DNA of 37,356 nt from a virus. The notes beneath the pieces are model-generated. The model saw only the letters and a program-made list of their open reading frames with translations, was not told the DNA's origin and made no database searches. Each line of letters starts with the position of its first letter. Position 1 is the stretch's first letter. The position numbers and the translations under genes are program-made. Shown in pieces: positions 24,660 through 31,465 of this stretch. The DNA is taken from the IMG/VR virus record IMGVR_UViG_3300021952_000013, positions 1 to 37,356 of that record; one strand, 5' to 3'.

Positions 24660-25094
24660 TCATTTGAGTAACGACACAAGCCACCGGCGCAGCTTCTGTA
24701 AAGGACGTGAGGACCGTCCACCAAGACCTCGATACTGGCTCCATTCGGCTTCGAGATCACCTGTGAAACGTGCCAATTCCGATGGATCGTCATCGTCGTC
24801 ATCGTCGTCATACTCCTCATCATCGGGAGTTGCTTCGATGATTTCAAGTAAGCGCAATGCCCAGCACTTGAGGTCTGCGATACCTTCACGGCAGCGCATC
24901 AAGTTATCAGAAGGCATTTCGCCGTTCTGCATGATTTTGGCGCAGGCATTATCAACCCATTCTTGATGTGAATCACACATCCAGAGCAAGATTCTGACGT
25001 GGCCTTCGGTGAATTCAAAGTCGGCGTTTGGAGCAGCCATGACCGGAAGCCATCTCCCTGAACGGTAGCGAGGCAGAGAACTGAACGCCTTCAT
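24660..25094 (-). CDS. protein with a poly-aspartate run, function unknown
   Basis: 144 residues from an ATG that overlaps the preceding stop (TGATG); a TTG one codon upstream is possible. Helical throughout (VRILLWMCDSHQEWVDNACA, CREGIADLKCWALRLLEIIE), with an acidic segment holding eight consecutive aspartates encoded by a GAC/GAT tract. It is the last gene of the leftward operon. The acidic run could mimic DNA or bind a partner, but no domain is recognised. Confidence 0.6.
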   Translation of the reverse strand: MKAFSSLPRYRSGRWLPVMAAPNADFEFTEGHVRILLWMCDSHQEWVDNACAKIMQNGEMPSDNLMRCREGIADLKCWALRLLEIIEATPDDEEYDDDDDDDDPSELARFTGDLEAEWSQYRGLGGRSSRPLQKLRRWLVSLLK

Positions 25095-25297
25095 CAATCC
25101 TTGAAGTACTTTTGGAACAAACCTGTGTAAGTGCTGTGAAGCTTGTGGCCAGGTTTGTCTCGACCATCGATGAAATACAAGGCGTCAAGGATGTCTTGCC
25201 GATTTTGCATTACGGCAAAGTCCTGAGCGCCATACTGCTGCGGTGTCAATTGAAACAAAGTTGAAGAAAACTTTGCAAGTTTACGTTTGCTCAACAT
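25094..25297 (-). CDS. small basic protein, function unknown
   Basis: 67 residues, Lys-rich start (MLSKRKLAKFSSTLFQLTPQ) and end (STYTGLFQKYFKD), helical in the middle (QNRQDILDALYFIDGRDKP). It starts 3 nt after the preceding gene and its stop overlaps the next start, so it belongs to the leftward operon with the annealing protein. No family is recognised. Confidence 0.6.
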   Translation of the reverse strand: MLSKRKLAKFSSTLFQLTPQQYGAQDFAVMQNRQDILDALYFIDGRDKPGHKLHSTYTGLFQKYFKD

Positions 25298-25300
25298 GGA

Positions 25301-25552
25301 TCAAGTCTTCGCTTTAAAAGGAACAATTTGGCGGCCTTGTCCGATGCAGATTTTGGTAGCACTGGGATGTCGATTTTGGAGAATCCTTTCTGCATCTTCA
25401 CTGTTGACAGCACGCAAACAACCGCGCATGGAACGCTCGCCAGGCATAACCAGTTCGTAATCGAACATACGTGCATTGGGTGCAACGCAATAGGAAATGC
25501 CTGGTCCGCGATTTGGTTCAACATGCTCGGGGAAAAGAGCCGTGAAATCCAT
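25301..25552 (-). CDS. small protein of the recombination operon, function unknown
   Basis: 83 residues. Start overlaps the preceding stop (TGATG). It contains PNRGPGISYCVAPNARMFDY and a short helix (RAVNSEDAERILQNR), ending in a basic patch (GQGRQIVPFKAKT). The parallel frame that starts at 25524 on this strand was rejected as less protein-like and out of step with the operon overlaps. No family is recognised. Confidence 0.6.
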   Translation of the reverse strand: MDFTALFPEHVEPNRGPGISYCVAPNARMFDYELVMPGERSMRGCLRAVNSEDAERILQNRHPSATKICIGQGRQIVPFKAKT

Positions 25553-25848
25553 CAGAACGCAGGAATGTCGTTGACGGTTGGTTCAGGCTTCTTTGCCCAG
25601 ACGGTGCCACTGGTGTATTCGGTGCCAGTAGTGGAACAACGATCCCAGGCTGAGATTGCCAGTTTGATCACGGTCTTGCCGCCGTAGCCTTCTTCACCCG
25701 GATGGGCGGTGAGGTACTCGGCTAGCTTCATGGCCTCAGACAGTTCCAGCTCGATGGTGCCGGTCTTGTCAGGAGCCTTGTCGCTCTTTTTTTGTTTCAC
25801 CTGAAACAGTGAAAACTTGGCGTCAAACGCTGATTCAAAGTTGCTCAT
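25552..25848 (-). CDS. hypothetical protein, possible small DNA-binding beta protein
   Basis: 98 residues from ATG 25848, overlapping the preceding RHH gene by 14 nt. Beta-rich with one helix: FDAKFSLFQVKQKKSD, TIELELSEAMKLAEYLTAHP, KTVIKLAISAWDRC, then TEYTSGTVWAKKPE. The alternation of strands and the W...G-x-Y-x-SG ending resemble phage proteins of OB-fold type, and the neighbour is an annealing protein, so a single-strand-binding partner is a guess worth testing. A longer upstream frame (25947) would run across the RHH gene and is not used. Confidence 0.6.
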   Translation of the reverse strand: MSNFESAFDAKFSLFQVKQKKSDKAPDKTGTIELELSEAMKLAEYLTAHPGEEGYGGKTVIKLAISAWDRCSTTGTEYTSGTVWAKKPEPTVNDIPAF

Positions 25849-26020
25849 CTTGAGACTCAAGGATTGCGTAGTGAGATTTGATGATCTCGTTGGCGAGAGA
25901 AGAAACAGTGACCCGAGAAGCAGAGTTATAACGCAGCGCGACTTCACGCTCCATCATTTGCAATGCTTCCGGGTCAAGAAGTACTTGCACCCGCATTTTG
26001 TTTCCTGCGGGAGTAGCCAT
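25835..26020 (-). CDS. ribbon-helix-helix DNA-binding protein (Arc/CopG-like), second copy
   Basis: 61 residues: a beta strand (MRVQVLLDPEALQMM), helix A with REVALRYNS and helix B (VSSLANEIIKSHYAIL). This is the Arc/MetJ/CopG layout, in which a dimer inserts a two-strand ribbon into the major groove. Its start overlaps the annealing-protein stop. Sharing an operon with another RHH gene and facing a control region with repeated motifs, it is probably a regulator of phage genes. Confidence 0.75.
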   Translation of the reverse strand: MATPAGNKMRVQVLLDPEALQMMEREVALRYNSASRVTVSSLANEIIKSHYAILESQDEQL

Positions 26021-26772
26021 TACTGTTTCAGGTTGGGTTTGCCTTTTAACTCATCAATACAGCTTTGGAGCTGATCAATGGTCATCTGGGCAAGTTTACT
26101 GCCGCTTTCATCCAGATCCCATTTGGTTGCTTTATCGGCAATCCAGGCGATCTGTTGTGTGCGATCAAGTTTGGATTGAATCAGATCAACGCATTGATCG
26201 GTCAAATCCTTTTTGATGTTCACCTCGCTTTCAGCAGAAGGCACTGATGCAATTGCATCATTTGAAGGCTTGCTGATGCGTTTGCTTACTGGTTTGGGCG
26301 CAGACTTCGGTGTGTCCTGCTGCAATTGAATCTCAGGTTGAATCTCAACTGATTCAGCAGAGGCAGTCACCTCTTCCCTTGCCCACAACTCAAACGCCAA
26401 GGAGAAGAACGCAGCGGCTGCAGAACAGATGCCTCGGCGGTGAGAATCTGTGAAATTGCGGGCGCTGATCTTGTCGTAGGGGATGGCGTTGTTGCGTGCA
26501 TCCGTGATTGGGAACGGCCAGATCGGGGTGCTGCAGTTGCCATTGACAAACTGAATGCACAGGTAGCCAGTCCCATCAGGCGCACGATGGACGAAGCAGG
26601 AGTCGTCGGCAGCGATCAGTTCAGGCAGCCAACCATTGGCGTGCTGATTGATCAACTGCATTACCTTCGCCCAGGCAACGTAGTCGGCGGCGTAGGAGCC
26701 AGTCCCTTTCTGCTTTACGTCAGAAAGAGTAATGACTCCCGCCAGTTGGGGATAGACGGGAGTGCTGGTCAT
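26020..26772 (-). CDS. single-strand annealing protein (DUF1071/Sak3-like)
   Basis: 250 residues. Residues about 25-130 follow the DUF1071 pattern: ADYVAWAKVMQLINQHA, FVHRAPDGTGYLCIQF with PIWPFPITDARNNAIP, and RNFTDSHRRGICSAAAAFFS, which corresponds to the family's conserved Arg/Lys-rich helix. The rest is a low-complexity linker (QLQQDTPKSAPKPVSKRISK) and a helical end. Such proteins anneal complementary single strands, working with a 5' exonuclease; a candidate partner is encoded at 28843 on the other strand. Start overlaps the RHH gene stop (TGATG). Family match is by eye. Confidence 0.65.
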   Translation of the reverse strand: MTSTPVYPQLAGVITLSDVKQKGTGSYAADYVAWAKVMQLINQHANGWLPELIAADDSCFVHRAPDGTGYLCIQFVNGNCSTPIWPFPITDARNNAIPYDKISARNFTDSHRRGICSAAAAFFSLAFELWAREEVTASAESVEIQPEIQLQQDTPKSAPKPVSKRISKPSNDAIASVPSAESEVNIKKDLTDQCVDLIQSKLDRTQQIAWIADKATKWDLDESGSKLAQMTIDQLQSCIDELKGKPNLKQ

Positions 26773-26945
26773 CAGGCGTTGGCCTCGACCTCTTCAATGC
26801 CCTGCTCAAGGATCTGACGCATGGCGACAGCGGCGGGAATGTTGTGCTGTTTGGCAGCGGCCTTGATGCGGATGTACAGCTCGGGGTCGATCTGAAGCAT
26901 CACGGTCTTCAGGGTGGAAGCTTTGGCGGTCAGTTGGATGGCCAT
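26772..26945 (-). CDS. ribbon-helix-helix DNA-binding protein, first gene of the leftward operon
   Basis: 57 residues, read from ATG 26945 to TGA 26772-26774. Strand TLKTVMLQIDPELYIRI, helix AAAKQHN, then IPAAVAMRQILEQGIEEVEA: a compact RHH fold. It is the operon's first gene and lies next to the divergent control region carrying CATACCCACAT and an inverted repeat, so an autoregulator and switch protein is the simplest inference. CATGG-flanked start; the longer frame on this strand (26806-27060) is a shadow. Confidence 0.75.
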   Translation of the reverse strand: MAIQLTAKASTLKTVMLQIDPELYIRIKAAAKQHNIPAAVAMRQILEQGIEEVEANA

Positions 26946-27086
26946 GGGAAATGGCGTGAGTACCTGAACACCATACCCACATTGGGGCGTTCGGGGCGAG
27001 TCTCAAATAAATTCCTTGAGACGCACCTGAAGTTACTTGACGGGACTCAGGAATGGCCATAACCTCGAGCCGCTTTCACACACTTC
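26946..27086. promoter_or_regulatory. divergent early control region
   Basis: This gap between leftward and rightward operons holds CATACCCACAT (26972-26982), an inverted repeat with arms TCTCAA (27001-27006) and TTGAGA (27016-27021) 9 nt apart, and TGAGACGCAC (27017-27026). The two quoted motifs also occur together at 53-72. For rightward transcription, TTGACG (27037-27042) with CATAAC (27058-27063) is a possible promoter with a short 15-nt spacer. I see no clear leftward promoter. Likely operators for one of the RHH proteins. Confidence 0.55.
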
Positions 27087-27716
27087 ATGGAACCCGAAGA
27101 AACCACAGGTTCAGACTCTTCAATGGTTATCAAGTTGACTTTGGACGCCTTCACCGCTGAAAAACTGCTGCTCAAAAAACCCAGATCCCTTCCAACAGCT
27201 ACGTTTTGCGCTCTTTTAATCGAGCAGGTGCTTGACACGGGTGTTACGCTGGCGGAGCGAGCGAAAGCGAGCGAAGCCTCTTCTTCTTATTCTTCTTCTT
27301 CTATTAAAGAAGAATTACTTTCTAATAATATAAATAATACGGTCGAATTTCAAAATCCTAAAAAGCCAAAAAGTTCGAAGCGATACACAAAAACGGAGTA
27401 TTCCGAAGACTTCGAAGCTTTTTGGAAGTTGTACCAGTCAGCGCCTGATCGGGTGTCATCGCAGACCAAGCCGAAGGCGTTTCACGAGTGGAAGCAGATC
27501 GTGGCGTTCGATGGCGCTGAGAGGCTCCTGGAAGCCGCTAGAAGGGCGATTGAGGAGCAGAAGCGCAAGAAGAGCGCCGACGAGTTCGTGGGGAGCCTTC
27601 CTGACCTGTTTCGCTGGCTTCGAGACGGCAAGTACGAGGTGTACCTGGAGGAACACAAACCGCAACGTGCTGGCCGGTGGTGGGACGAAGGCAACCGCTG
27701 CTGGGTTGAGGACTGA
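27087..27716 (+). CDS. O-like replication initiator with RHH-like N-terminus
   Basis: 209 residues. Residues about 12-50 (MVIKLTLDAFTAEKLLLKK, TATFCALLIEQVLDTG) look like a ribbon-helix-helix. A Ser/Glu-rich linker (KASEASSSYSSSSIKEELLS) follows. The C-terminal part (EDFEAFWKLYQSAP, SQTKPKAFHEWKQIV, SLPDLFRWLRDGKYE) has the F-x-FW-x-Y...K...A...W pattern of phage replication proteins that recruit the helicase loader. The DNA of the linker is AT-rich, as in lambda O, where the origin lies inside the gene. First gene of the rightward operon. ATG 27123 is an alternative start. Confidence 0.6.
   Translation: MEPEETTGSDSSMVIKLTLDAFTAEKLLLKKPRSLPTATFCALLIEQVLDTGVTLAERAKASEASSSYSSSSIKEELLSNNINNTVEFQNPKKPKSSKRYTKTEYSEDFEAFWKLYQSAPDRVSSQTKPKAFHEWKQIVAFDGAERLLEAARRAIEEQKRKKSADEFVGSLPDLFRWLRDGKYEVYLEEHKPQRAGRWWDEGNRCWVED
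27257..27352. other. candidate replication origin inside the initiator gene
   Basis: Two direct copies of GCGAGCGAA (27257-27265, 27267-27275) are followed by a TTCTTC-rich tract and an AT-rich stretch to about 27352 (including AATAATATAAATAATA). It encodes only the low-complexity linker of the O-like protein. The layout, short iterons then an AT-rich unwinding region within the initiator gene, resembles lambda ori. Inference only. Confidence 0.35.
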
Positions 27717-27748
27717 TCCTTGTTCAATTATCTCATCTGAGTCTCACA

Positions 27749-28069
27749 ATGAAACTGTTCGCACCTGAGCATGCCGGCAAGCACGTCTGGCAGGTTGCCG
27801 ATGCCAAGACCCGCTCTGTCAGCTACACGGCCAACAACAGCACCTCACCACCGCCTGATGGCGTTCACGGCCACCCACTAGGTCGTTACGACGGCGACGG
27901 CCTGTATTGGACGTTCATTCCCATGGCTGGCAACGAAGATCCGAATCACCCCTTGACCTCGCGTTTTGTCAAGCATCCCTTGGCTGAACAGGAACAACGG
28001 CAAGCCATCAAGGAAAAAGTTTGGGGTCGTTTGGACTCATTTGGTTCTTACAAGGAGACGGAGTTTTGA
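27749..28069 (+). CDS. hypothetical early protein
   Basis: 106 residues. Begins FAPEHAGKHVWQVADAKTRS, contains GRYDGDGLYWTFIPMAG and ends with a helix (AEQEQRQAIKEKVWGRLDSF). His- and aromatic-rich, with no cysteine. No domain is recognised. Its stop (TGA) lies inside the TTG start region of the nuclease gene that follows, so the two are likely translated together in the early operon. Confidence 0.6.
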   Translation: MKLFAPEHAGKHVWQVADAKTRSVSYTANNSTSPPPDGVHGHPLGRYDGDGLYWTFIPMAGNEDPNHPLTSRFVKHPLAEQEQRQAIKEKVWGRLDSFGSYKETEF

Positions 28070-28587
28070 ACCCTGAACTGCTCTACGTCGATCATCTCCT
28101 TAACACTCCTTCCCTTGTCAAGGCTGTTTCTGAAGGTGAGCGGCGGCAGCGAACCAATGAGGCATTGAGACTCACTGGACGCAACATGGGACCAAGCACG
28201 GGTTTAAAGGCTCTTGATATCCATGTGCTGGGCGCCAAAGGCGAACTTGCTGTTGCCCAGTACTTGAACCTTGAGGCGCATGTTTTTCAAGACGAAATAC
28301 CAACTAGGGGTTCAATTGATCTTCCGCCAAATATTGATGTTAAAACACGATCAAAACATTGGATGGATTTAGTCATTCAACTTGATGATTCACCGAGCAA
28401 AGTTTTTGTTCACGCAACCTCCGAAGATGATGTCGTAAGGCTGCATGGATGGACTTATGGAGAACGTGTGATGAAAGCTGCGTTTCACCAGGACCCAGCT
28501 AAAGGAAGGCCGGCCTATTTTGTTCGCTCTTGGGCGTTATTTCCCATGTCACAACTTCAAGCGATCATTGCAGATTTGCGTTACTAA
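28066..28587 (+). CDS. PD-(D/E)XK-type nuclease, TTG start
   Basis: 173 residues. The start is TTG at 28066, 8 nt after AAGGAG and overlapping the previous stop; a longer TTG start at 28021 would run through the previous gene. E60 in GAKGELAVAQYL, D85 in GSIDLP and the DVKT motif (D91, K93) match the PD-(D/E)XK core, followed by strands MDLVIQLDD and KVFVHATSE. A small restriction-like or resolvase-like nuclease is expected. It lies upstream of the RecB-like exonuclease gene, so a recombination or host-DNA-degrading role is possible. Confidence 0.7.
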   Translation: MNPELLYVDHLLNTPSLVKAVSEGERRQRTNEALRLTGRNMGPSTGLKALDIHVLGAKGELAVAQYLNLEAHVFQDEIPTRGSIDLPPNIDVKTRSKHWMDLVIQLDDSPSKVFVHATSEDDVVRLHGWTYGERVMKAAFHQDPAKGRPAYFVRSWALFPMSQLQAIIADLRY

Positions 28588-28603
28588 ACACCATTAAGAA
28601 GCT

Positions 28604-28846
28604 ATGTCCCGTCTCAACCGCTTCACTGAATCCGATGCCATTAAGGCGCTTCGCCAAGGCGTTGAATCCGGCCGCTGGACATTGGATGATCTTGATCACG
28701 CACCTCCAGGAACTGCCATGAATCTCGCAGAGTTCCGCCGTCATCCCATGGCACAGAACTTCAAGGGTCAATTTCCCACCTATCGAAATCTGTTGCGTGA
28801 GTGTGGTGATTCGGAAGACATTCCCGAGGATGATTTCATCCTGTGA
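28604..28846 (+). CDS. small protein, function unknown
   Basis: 80 residues: helix (ESDAIKALRQGVESGRWTLD), DLDHAPPGTAMNLAEFRRHP, then PTYRNLLRECGDSEDIPEDD. The acidic end overlaps the exonuclease start by GTGA. The A..AL..G.wt..DL pattern recurs in small phage proteins I have seen near recombination genes, but I cannot name a family. It may be a cofactor of the adjacent exonuclease. Confidence 0.6.
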   Translation: MSRLNRFTESDAIKALRQGVESGRWTLDDLDHAPPGTAMNLAEFRRHPMAQNFKGQFPTYRNLLRECGDSEDIPEDDFIL

Positions 28847-29574
28847 TCTTCGTTACCATCCCAGAAAGCAGTAGCGATTTCGTGCCTCTGCAGCGTCTGC
28901 CACTCATACAGCGCAATCCTGTAGGGCAGCCGCGCTACTACTGGAATGAACGCCGCCCTGACCTGCGTTACAGCAGCATCACCTCGATTTTGTCTGCAAC
29001 GCAGTCAGAGGCCACCAAGGTGGCGCTCAAGCGATGGAAGGCCAAGATCCTGGCCGAAGGTGGTGATCCTGATGAGACCCGTGATCAAGCCGCGAAACGT
29101 GGCTCCCAAATCCATGACTGGTTTGAGCAATTCTTAAATCGAGAATCACCTGAGATCCCTAAACACATTGCTCCTTGGTGCGAGAACATCATCAAGGCTC
29201 CGCTTTGGAAGCACCTTGATCACGTCGTCTGCACCGAGCATCAGGTCTGCAGCGATGAAGGCATTGTCCCTTTCGCTGGCACCTTGGATGCCCTTGTCAA
29301 GCTAAACGGTGAGTTCTGCCTGCTTGACCTTAAGACCAAGGCACCAGGCAAAGCTAAGCCGACCAAGCAGATCAGCGACGAGGCCATGACCCAGATGCAG
29401 GCGTACCGGATCTGCCTTGCCGAGAACTATGGCATTCAAGTGCAGCGGTTCATCGCCCTGTACGCCTTCCCTGATCAGCCGGCTTTCCCTGTTGCAACAG
29501 CAGGTGCAGAGCTTTCTCGCCACGAGACTCATTGGACTCAACGAATTACCGCCTTCAGCATGCTCAACCCTTGA
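28843..29574 (+). CDS. PD-(D/E)XK exonuclease (RecB/MGME1-like)
   Basis: 243 residues from a GTG overlapping the previous stop. The motifs of RecB-family exonucleases appear in order: RGSQIHDWFEQFL with H91, FAGTLDALV with D149, LLDLKTK with D162 and K164, and the QxxxY motif (Q184, Y188). It probably degrades one strand at DNA ends to make single-stranded tails for the annealing protein encoded at 26020. The two recombination genes are in divergent operons that share a control region. Confidence 0.82.
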   Translation: MIFVTIPESSSDFVPLQRLPLIQRNPVGQPRYYWNERRPDLRYSSITSILSATQSEATKVALKRWKAKILAEGGDPDETRDQAAKRGSQIHDWFEQFLNRESPEIPKHIAPWCENIIKAPLWKHLDHVVCTEHQVCSDEGIVPFAGTLDALVKLNGEFCLLDLKTKAPGKAKPTKQISDEAMTQMQAYRICLAENYGIQVQRFIALYAFPDQPAFPVATAGAELSRHETHWTQRITAFSMLNP

Positions 29575-29600
29575 CGCCTGCGGGTAGTGGTGTACAGTAT
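29571..29600 (+). promoter_or_regulatory. possible internal promoter
   Basis: TTGACG (29571-29576) overlaps the exonuclease stop. TACAGT (29593-29598), 16 nt on, is a four-of-six -10 match, and CAGTAT (29595-29600) is an 18-nt alternative. Transcription would begin just inside the next short gene, so it would serve mainly the genes from 29786 onward. Weak evidence. Confidence 0.25.
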
Positions 29601-29789
29601 GTGAGTGCCAGGGCGGGCTTCCCAATCGTCGCCTTCCTCAACGGCATCCCAATCGCCAAAATCACTCAGGACTTCGGTGGCTATGCCTTATGGCTGGCTG
29701 ACCGTGAACTGCCGTTCATGGCGAATTACAAACGCACCTTCTCATCTCTTGACAACGCCAAATCATTTCTTGAAATTTCACTTTTATGA
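29601..29789 (+). CDS. small protein, function unknown (GTG start)
   Basis: 62 residues from GTG 29601; the frame is open further upstream but there it overlaps the exonuclease. It reads FPIVAFLNGIPIAKITQDFG, GYALWLADRELPFMANYKRT, SLDNAKSFLEIS: two or three strands and a C-terminal helix, a compact fold. The stop overlaps the next start by ATGA. No family is recognised. The start codon is uncertain. Confidence 0.5.
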   Translation: MSARAGFPIVAFLNGIPIAKITQDFGGYALWLADRELPFMANYKRTFSSLDNAKSFLEISLL

Positions 29790-29992
29790 AAACAAAACGC
29801 TTCTACTTTCAAATCCTTAGTTGCAACGTCATTGATTACGTTGACGCCTACAGCTTTGTTGATGCCAAGGCGCGACTGTTCAATGAATACTGCCACAGAT
29901 GGAATGAGGTGACCTGGTTCGACACAACAGATCCTGAACCTGACGTTGACACCTCTGAACTGCAACAACGATGCGCTCAGTTATTTTCCTGA
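29786..29992 (+). CDS. small protein, function unknown
   Basis: 68 residues: a strand (KTKRFYFQILSCNVIDYVDA), helix (FVDAKARLFNEYCHRWNEVT) and acidic end (TTDPEPDVDTSELQQRCAQL). ATGA overlap with the gene before. The pattern of a strand followed by a helix beginning with DA...A resembles small phage proteins of the alpha/beta type. No family is recognised. Confidence 0.58.
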   Translation: MKTKRFYFQILSCNVIDYVDAYSFVDAKARLFNEYCHRWNEVTWFDTTDPEPDVDTSELQQRCAQLFS

Positions 29993-30043
29993 CCCTTGTC
30001 CTTGCTTTCTCCGCCTTCTTACAACTTCACCAATCGACTACAG

Positions 30044-30385
30044 ATGGACAGTTATCAACGCAATGCCGAAACGTTGTTGAACGAGTTAGCCCAACTCAAG
30101 TACGAACAGCGTGCTATTGAACTTCGCATCAAAGATGTACAAGCCAAACTCACCGTTCATGTCGCTGCTGGTGATATGGAGCATTTGGCAGGCGAGTCTG
30201 AAAACACCTACAAGTACGACAACATCAATTACGTCTTTTCTGCTGGACGCGTCACCTACGACTACAGCAACTGTGACGATGTGACTGCTGCAGCCGAGAA
30301 CCTCAAAGAACTGCAATCAACTGCAGTTGCATTGGGTCGCGCTGTTCAGAAGGTTGGTACACCTTTTTGGACGGTACGTGCATGA
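30044..30385 (+). CDS. coiled-coil early protein, function unknown
   Basis: 113 residues from ATG 30044; a TTG at 29996 would add 16 residues of poor quality. The first ~45 residues are a helix with heptad spacing (NAETLLNELAQLKYEQRAIE, LRIKDVQAKLTVHV). A beta part follows (NTYKYDNINYVFSAGRVTYD) and a second helix (AAENLKELQSTAVALGRAVQ). Its stop overlaps the ParB-like gene by ATGA. Role unknown; DNA-transaction neighbours surround it. Confidence 0.6.
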   Translation: MDSYQRNAETLLNELAQLKYEQRAIELRIKDVQAKLTVHVAAGDMEHLAGESENTYKYDNINYVFSAGRVTYDYSNCDDVTAAAENLKELQSTAVALGRAVQKVGTPFWTVRA

Positions 30386-31221
30386 CAACCTTTTCCTTCA
30401 AACCTGAACTTGCAAAGATGAACGTACAACAAGTCATCATGACGCCCGAATGGGCTAAAGAACTGCTTCAAAAAAACAAAAAAAATCGCGCACCAAAAGC
30501 TGCGTTAATTATCAAGTTGCGTGGCGACATACGCCGAGGCAAATGGCATCTTACGCATCAACCAATTGCAATTGACACCAACGGTCAACTGATTGATGGT
30601 CAACACCGTTTAATGGCTATTAGCCAAGAAGGTATCAGCGTCCCATTGATGCTCGCCACCGATTGCGTCGCCGAAACAATGATTGCTGTTGATACTGGCA
30701 ATCAAAGAACCATAAACGATATTTTAAAAATAGATGGCATGAAAAATTCGGCTGCTAAAGCATCTACAGTCAAACTTTATCTTTCCTTTTACGACTATCC
30801 CGGTGTTTACTGGAATGGCCGAAATGCGTATTCGGCGCAAATTATTGGCGAAAAAATTAATGATCTAGACAATCTGGATCAAGCAATTTTGATGGCCAAG
30901 CGTTTCTATTATCTCTTTAAGCAACTTAACGTTTCTGCCATTGCCTGTTTTATCCTTTTGGCGCTGGATTATGAATATGACATTGAAGAGATTGATTTAT
31001 TCCTGCACAAACTTTCTTCCGGCGAAGACATTTTAATTGGCGACCCGATATACGCCTATCGCCAATTTTTGATCAATATTTCAAAGGGGCGATATTACAG
31101 TCGCAAGGCAACTCAGCTTCTGCTTGCCGACTTTATTAAGGTCTTTAATTTGTATCTCAAAAAAGCAGAAGTCAGAAAATATCATCCGCCCACTCTTCCT
31201 CCAATGCCCAACTTCCTGTGA
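30382..31221 (+). CDS. ParB/Srx-fold domain protein
   Basis: 279 residues from ATG 30382. Residues about 20-100 carry a ParB N-terminal-like domain: MTPEWAKELLQKNKKNR, GDIRRGKWHLTHQPIAID and the signature LIDGQHRLMAI, which in ParB-type proteins forms the nucleotide-binding motif. The C-terminal ~170 residues are helical and Tyr-rich. Single-copy phage ParB-like proteins with no ParA are common and are often nucleases or regulators. No ParA gene or centromere was identified nearby; the repeats at 34314 are the only candidate site. Confidence 0.72.
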   Translation: MTTFSFKPELAKMNVQQVIMTPEWAKELLQKNKKNRAPKAALIIKLRGDIRRGKWHLTHQPIAIDTNGQLIDGQHRLMAISQEGISVPLMLATDCVAETMIAVDTGNQRTINDILKIDGMKNSAAKASTVKLYLSFYDYPGVYWNGRNAYSAQIIGEKINDLDNLDQAILMAKRFYYLFKQLNVSAIACFILLALDYEYDIEEIDLFLHKLSSGEDILIGDPIYAYRQFLINISKGRYYSRKATQLLLADFIKVFNLYLKKAEVRKYHPPTLPPMPNFL

Positions 31222-31295
31222 CAACAACAATCACACTCGCACTGTGCATCCTGATCGCTGCATTGATTGGCGCTCTTTACATCTCAACGTCATGA
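31218..31295 (+). CDS. 25-residue single-span membrane micropeptide
   Basis: GTG 31218 overlaps the ParB-like stop (GTGA) and TGA 31293-31295 overlaps the next ATG (ATGA). The peptide reads ITLALCILIAALIGALYI flanked by Thr/Ser: a perfect single membrane helix with almost no polar residue. Both ends are coupled to neighbours exactly like the real genes of this operon, and without it a 70-nt gap would break an otherwise overlapped chain. Function unknown. Confidence 0.6.
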   Translation: MTTTITLALCILIAALIGALYISTS

Positions 31296-31465
31296 CCAAT
31301 TCCAAAATTACACTCACGGAAAGCAATCAAGAAATTATTCGAATTGATAGCGAAGGCTTTCACTATCGTGGCGAATTCATCGCAGACGCTGGCATTGCTC
31401 ATCGTTTGCTTATGACTTTTTTGCAGCGTCATACTTCAATGCATCCTGAAATTGTTGAAAGATGA
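31292..31465 (+). CDS. 57-residue protein, function unknown
   Basis: From ATG 31292 to TGA 31463-31465. A strand pair (NSKITLTESNQEIIRIDSEG, then FHYRGEFIAD) precedes a helix (AHRLLMTFLQRHTS). The I.I...G..Y.G....D pattern recurs in small phage early proteins. ATGA overlap at both ends. A longer upstream frame would run across the ParB-like gene and the micropeptide and is not used. No family is named. Confidence 0.6.
   Translation: MTNSKITLTESNQEIIRIDSEGFHYRGEFIADAGIAHRLLMTFLQRHTSMHPEIVER

Noticed and set aside
26806-27060. Minus-strand 84-codon frame over the control region
   Set aside because: A different frame gives a clean 57-aa RHH protein whose stop overlaps the annealing protein start; this frame is Arg/His/Ser-rich noise.
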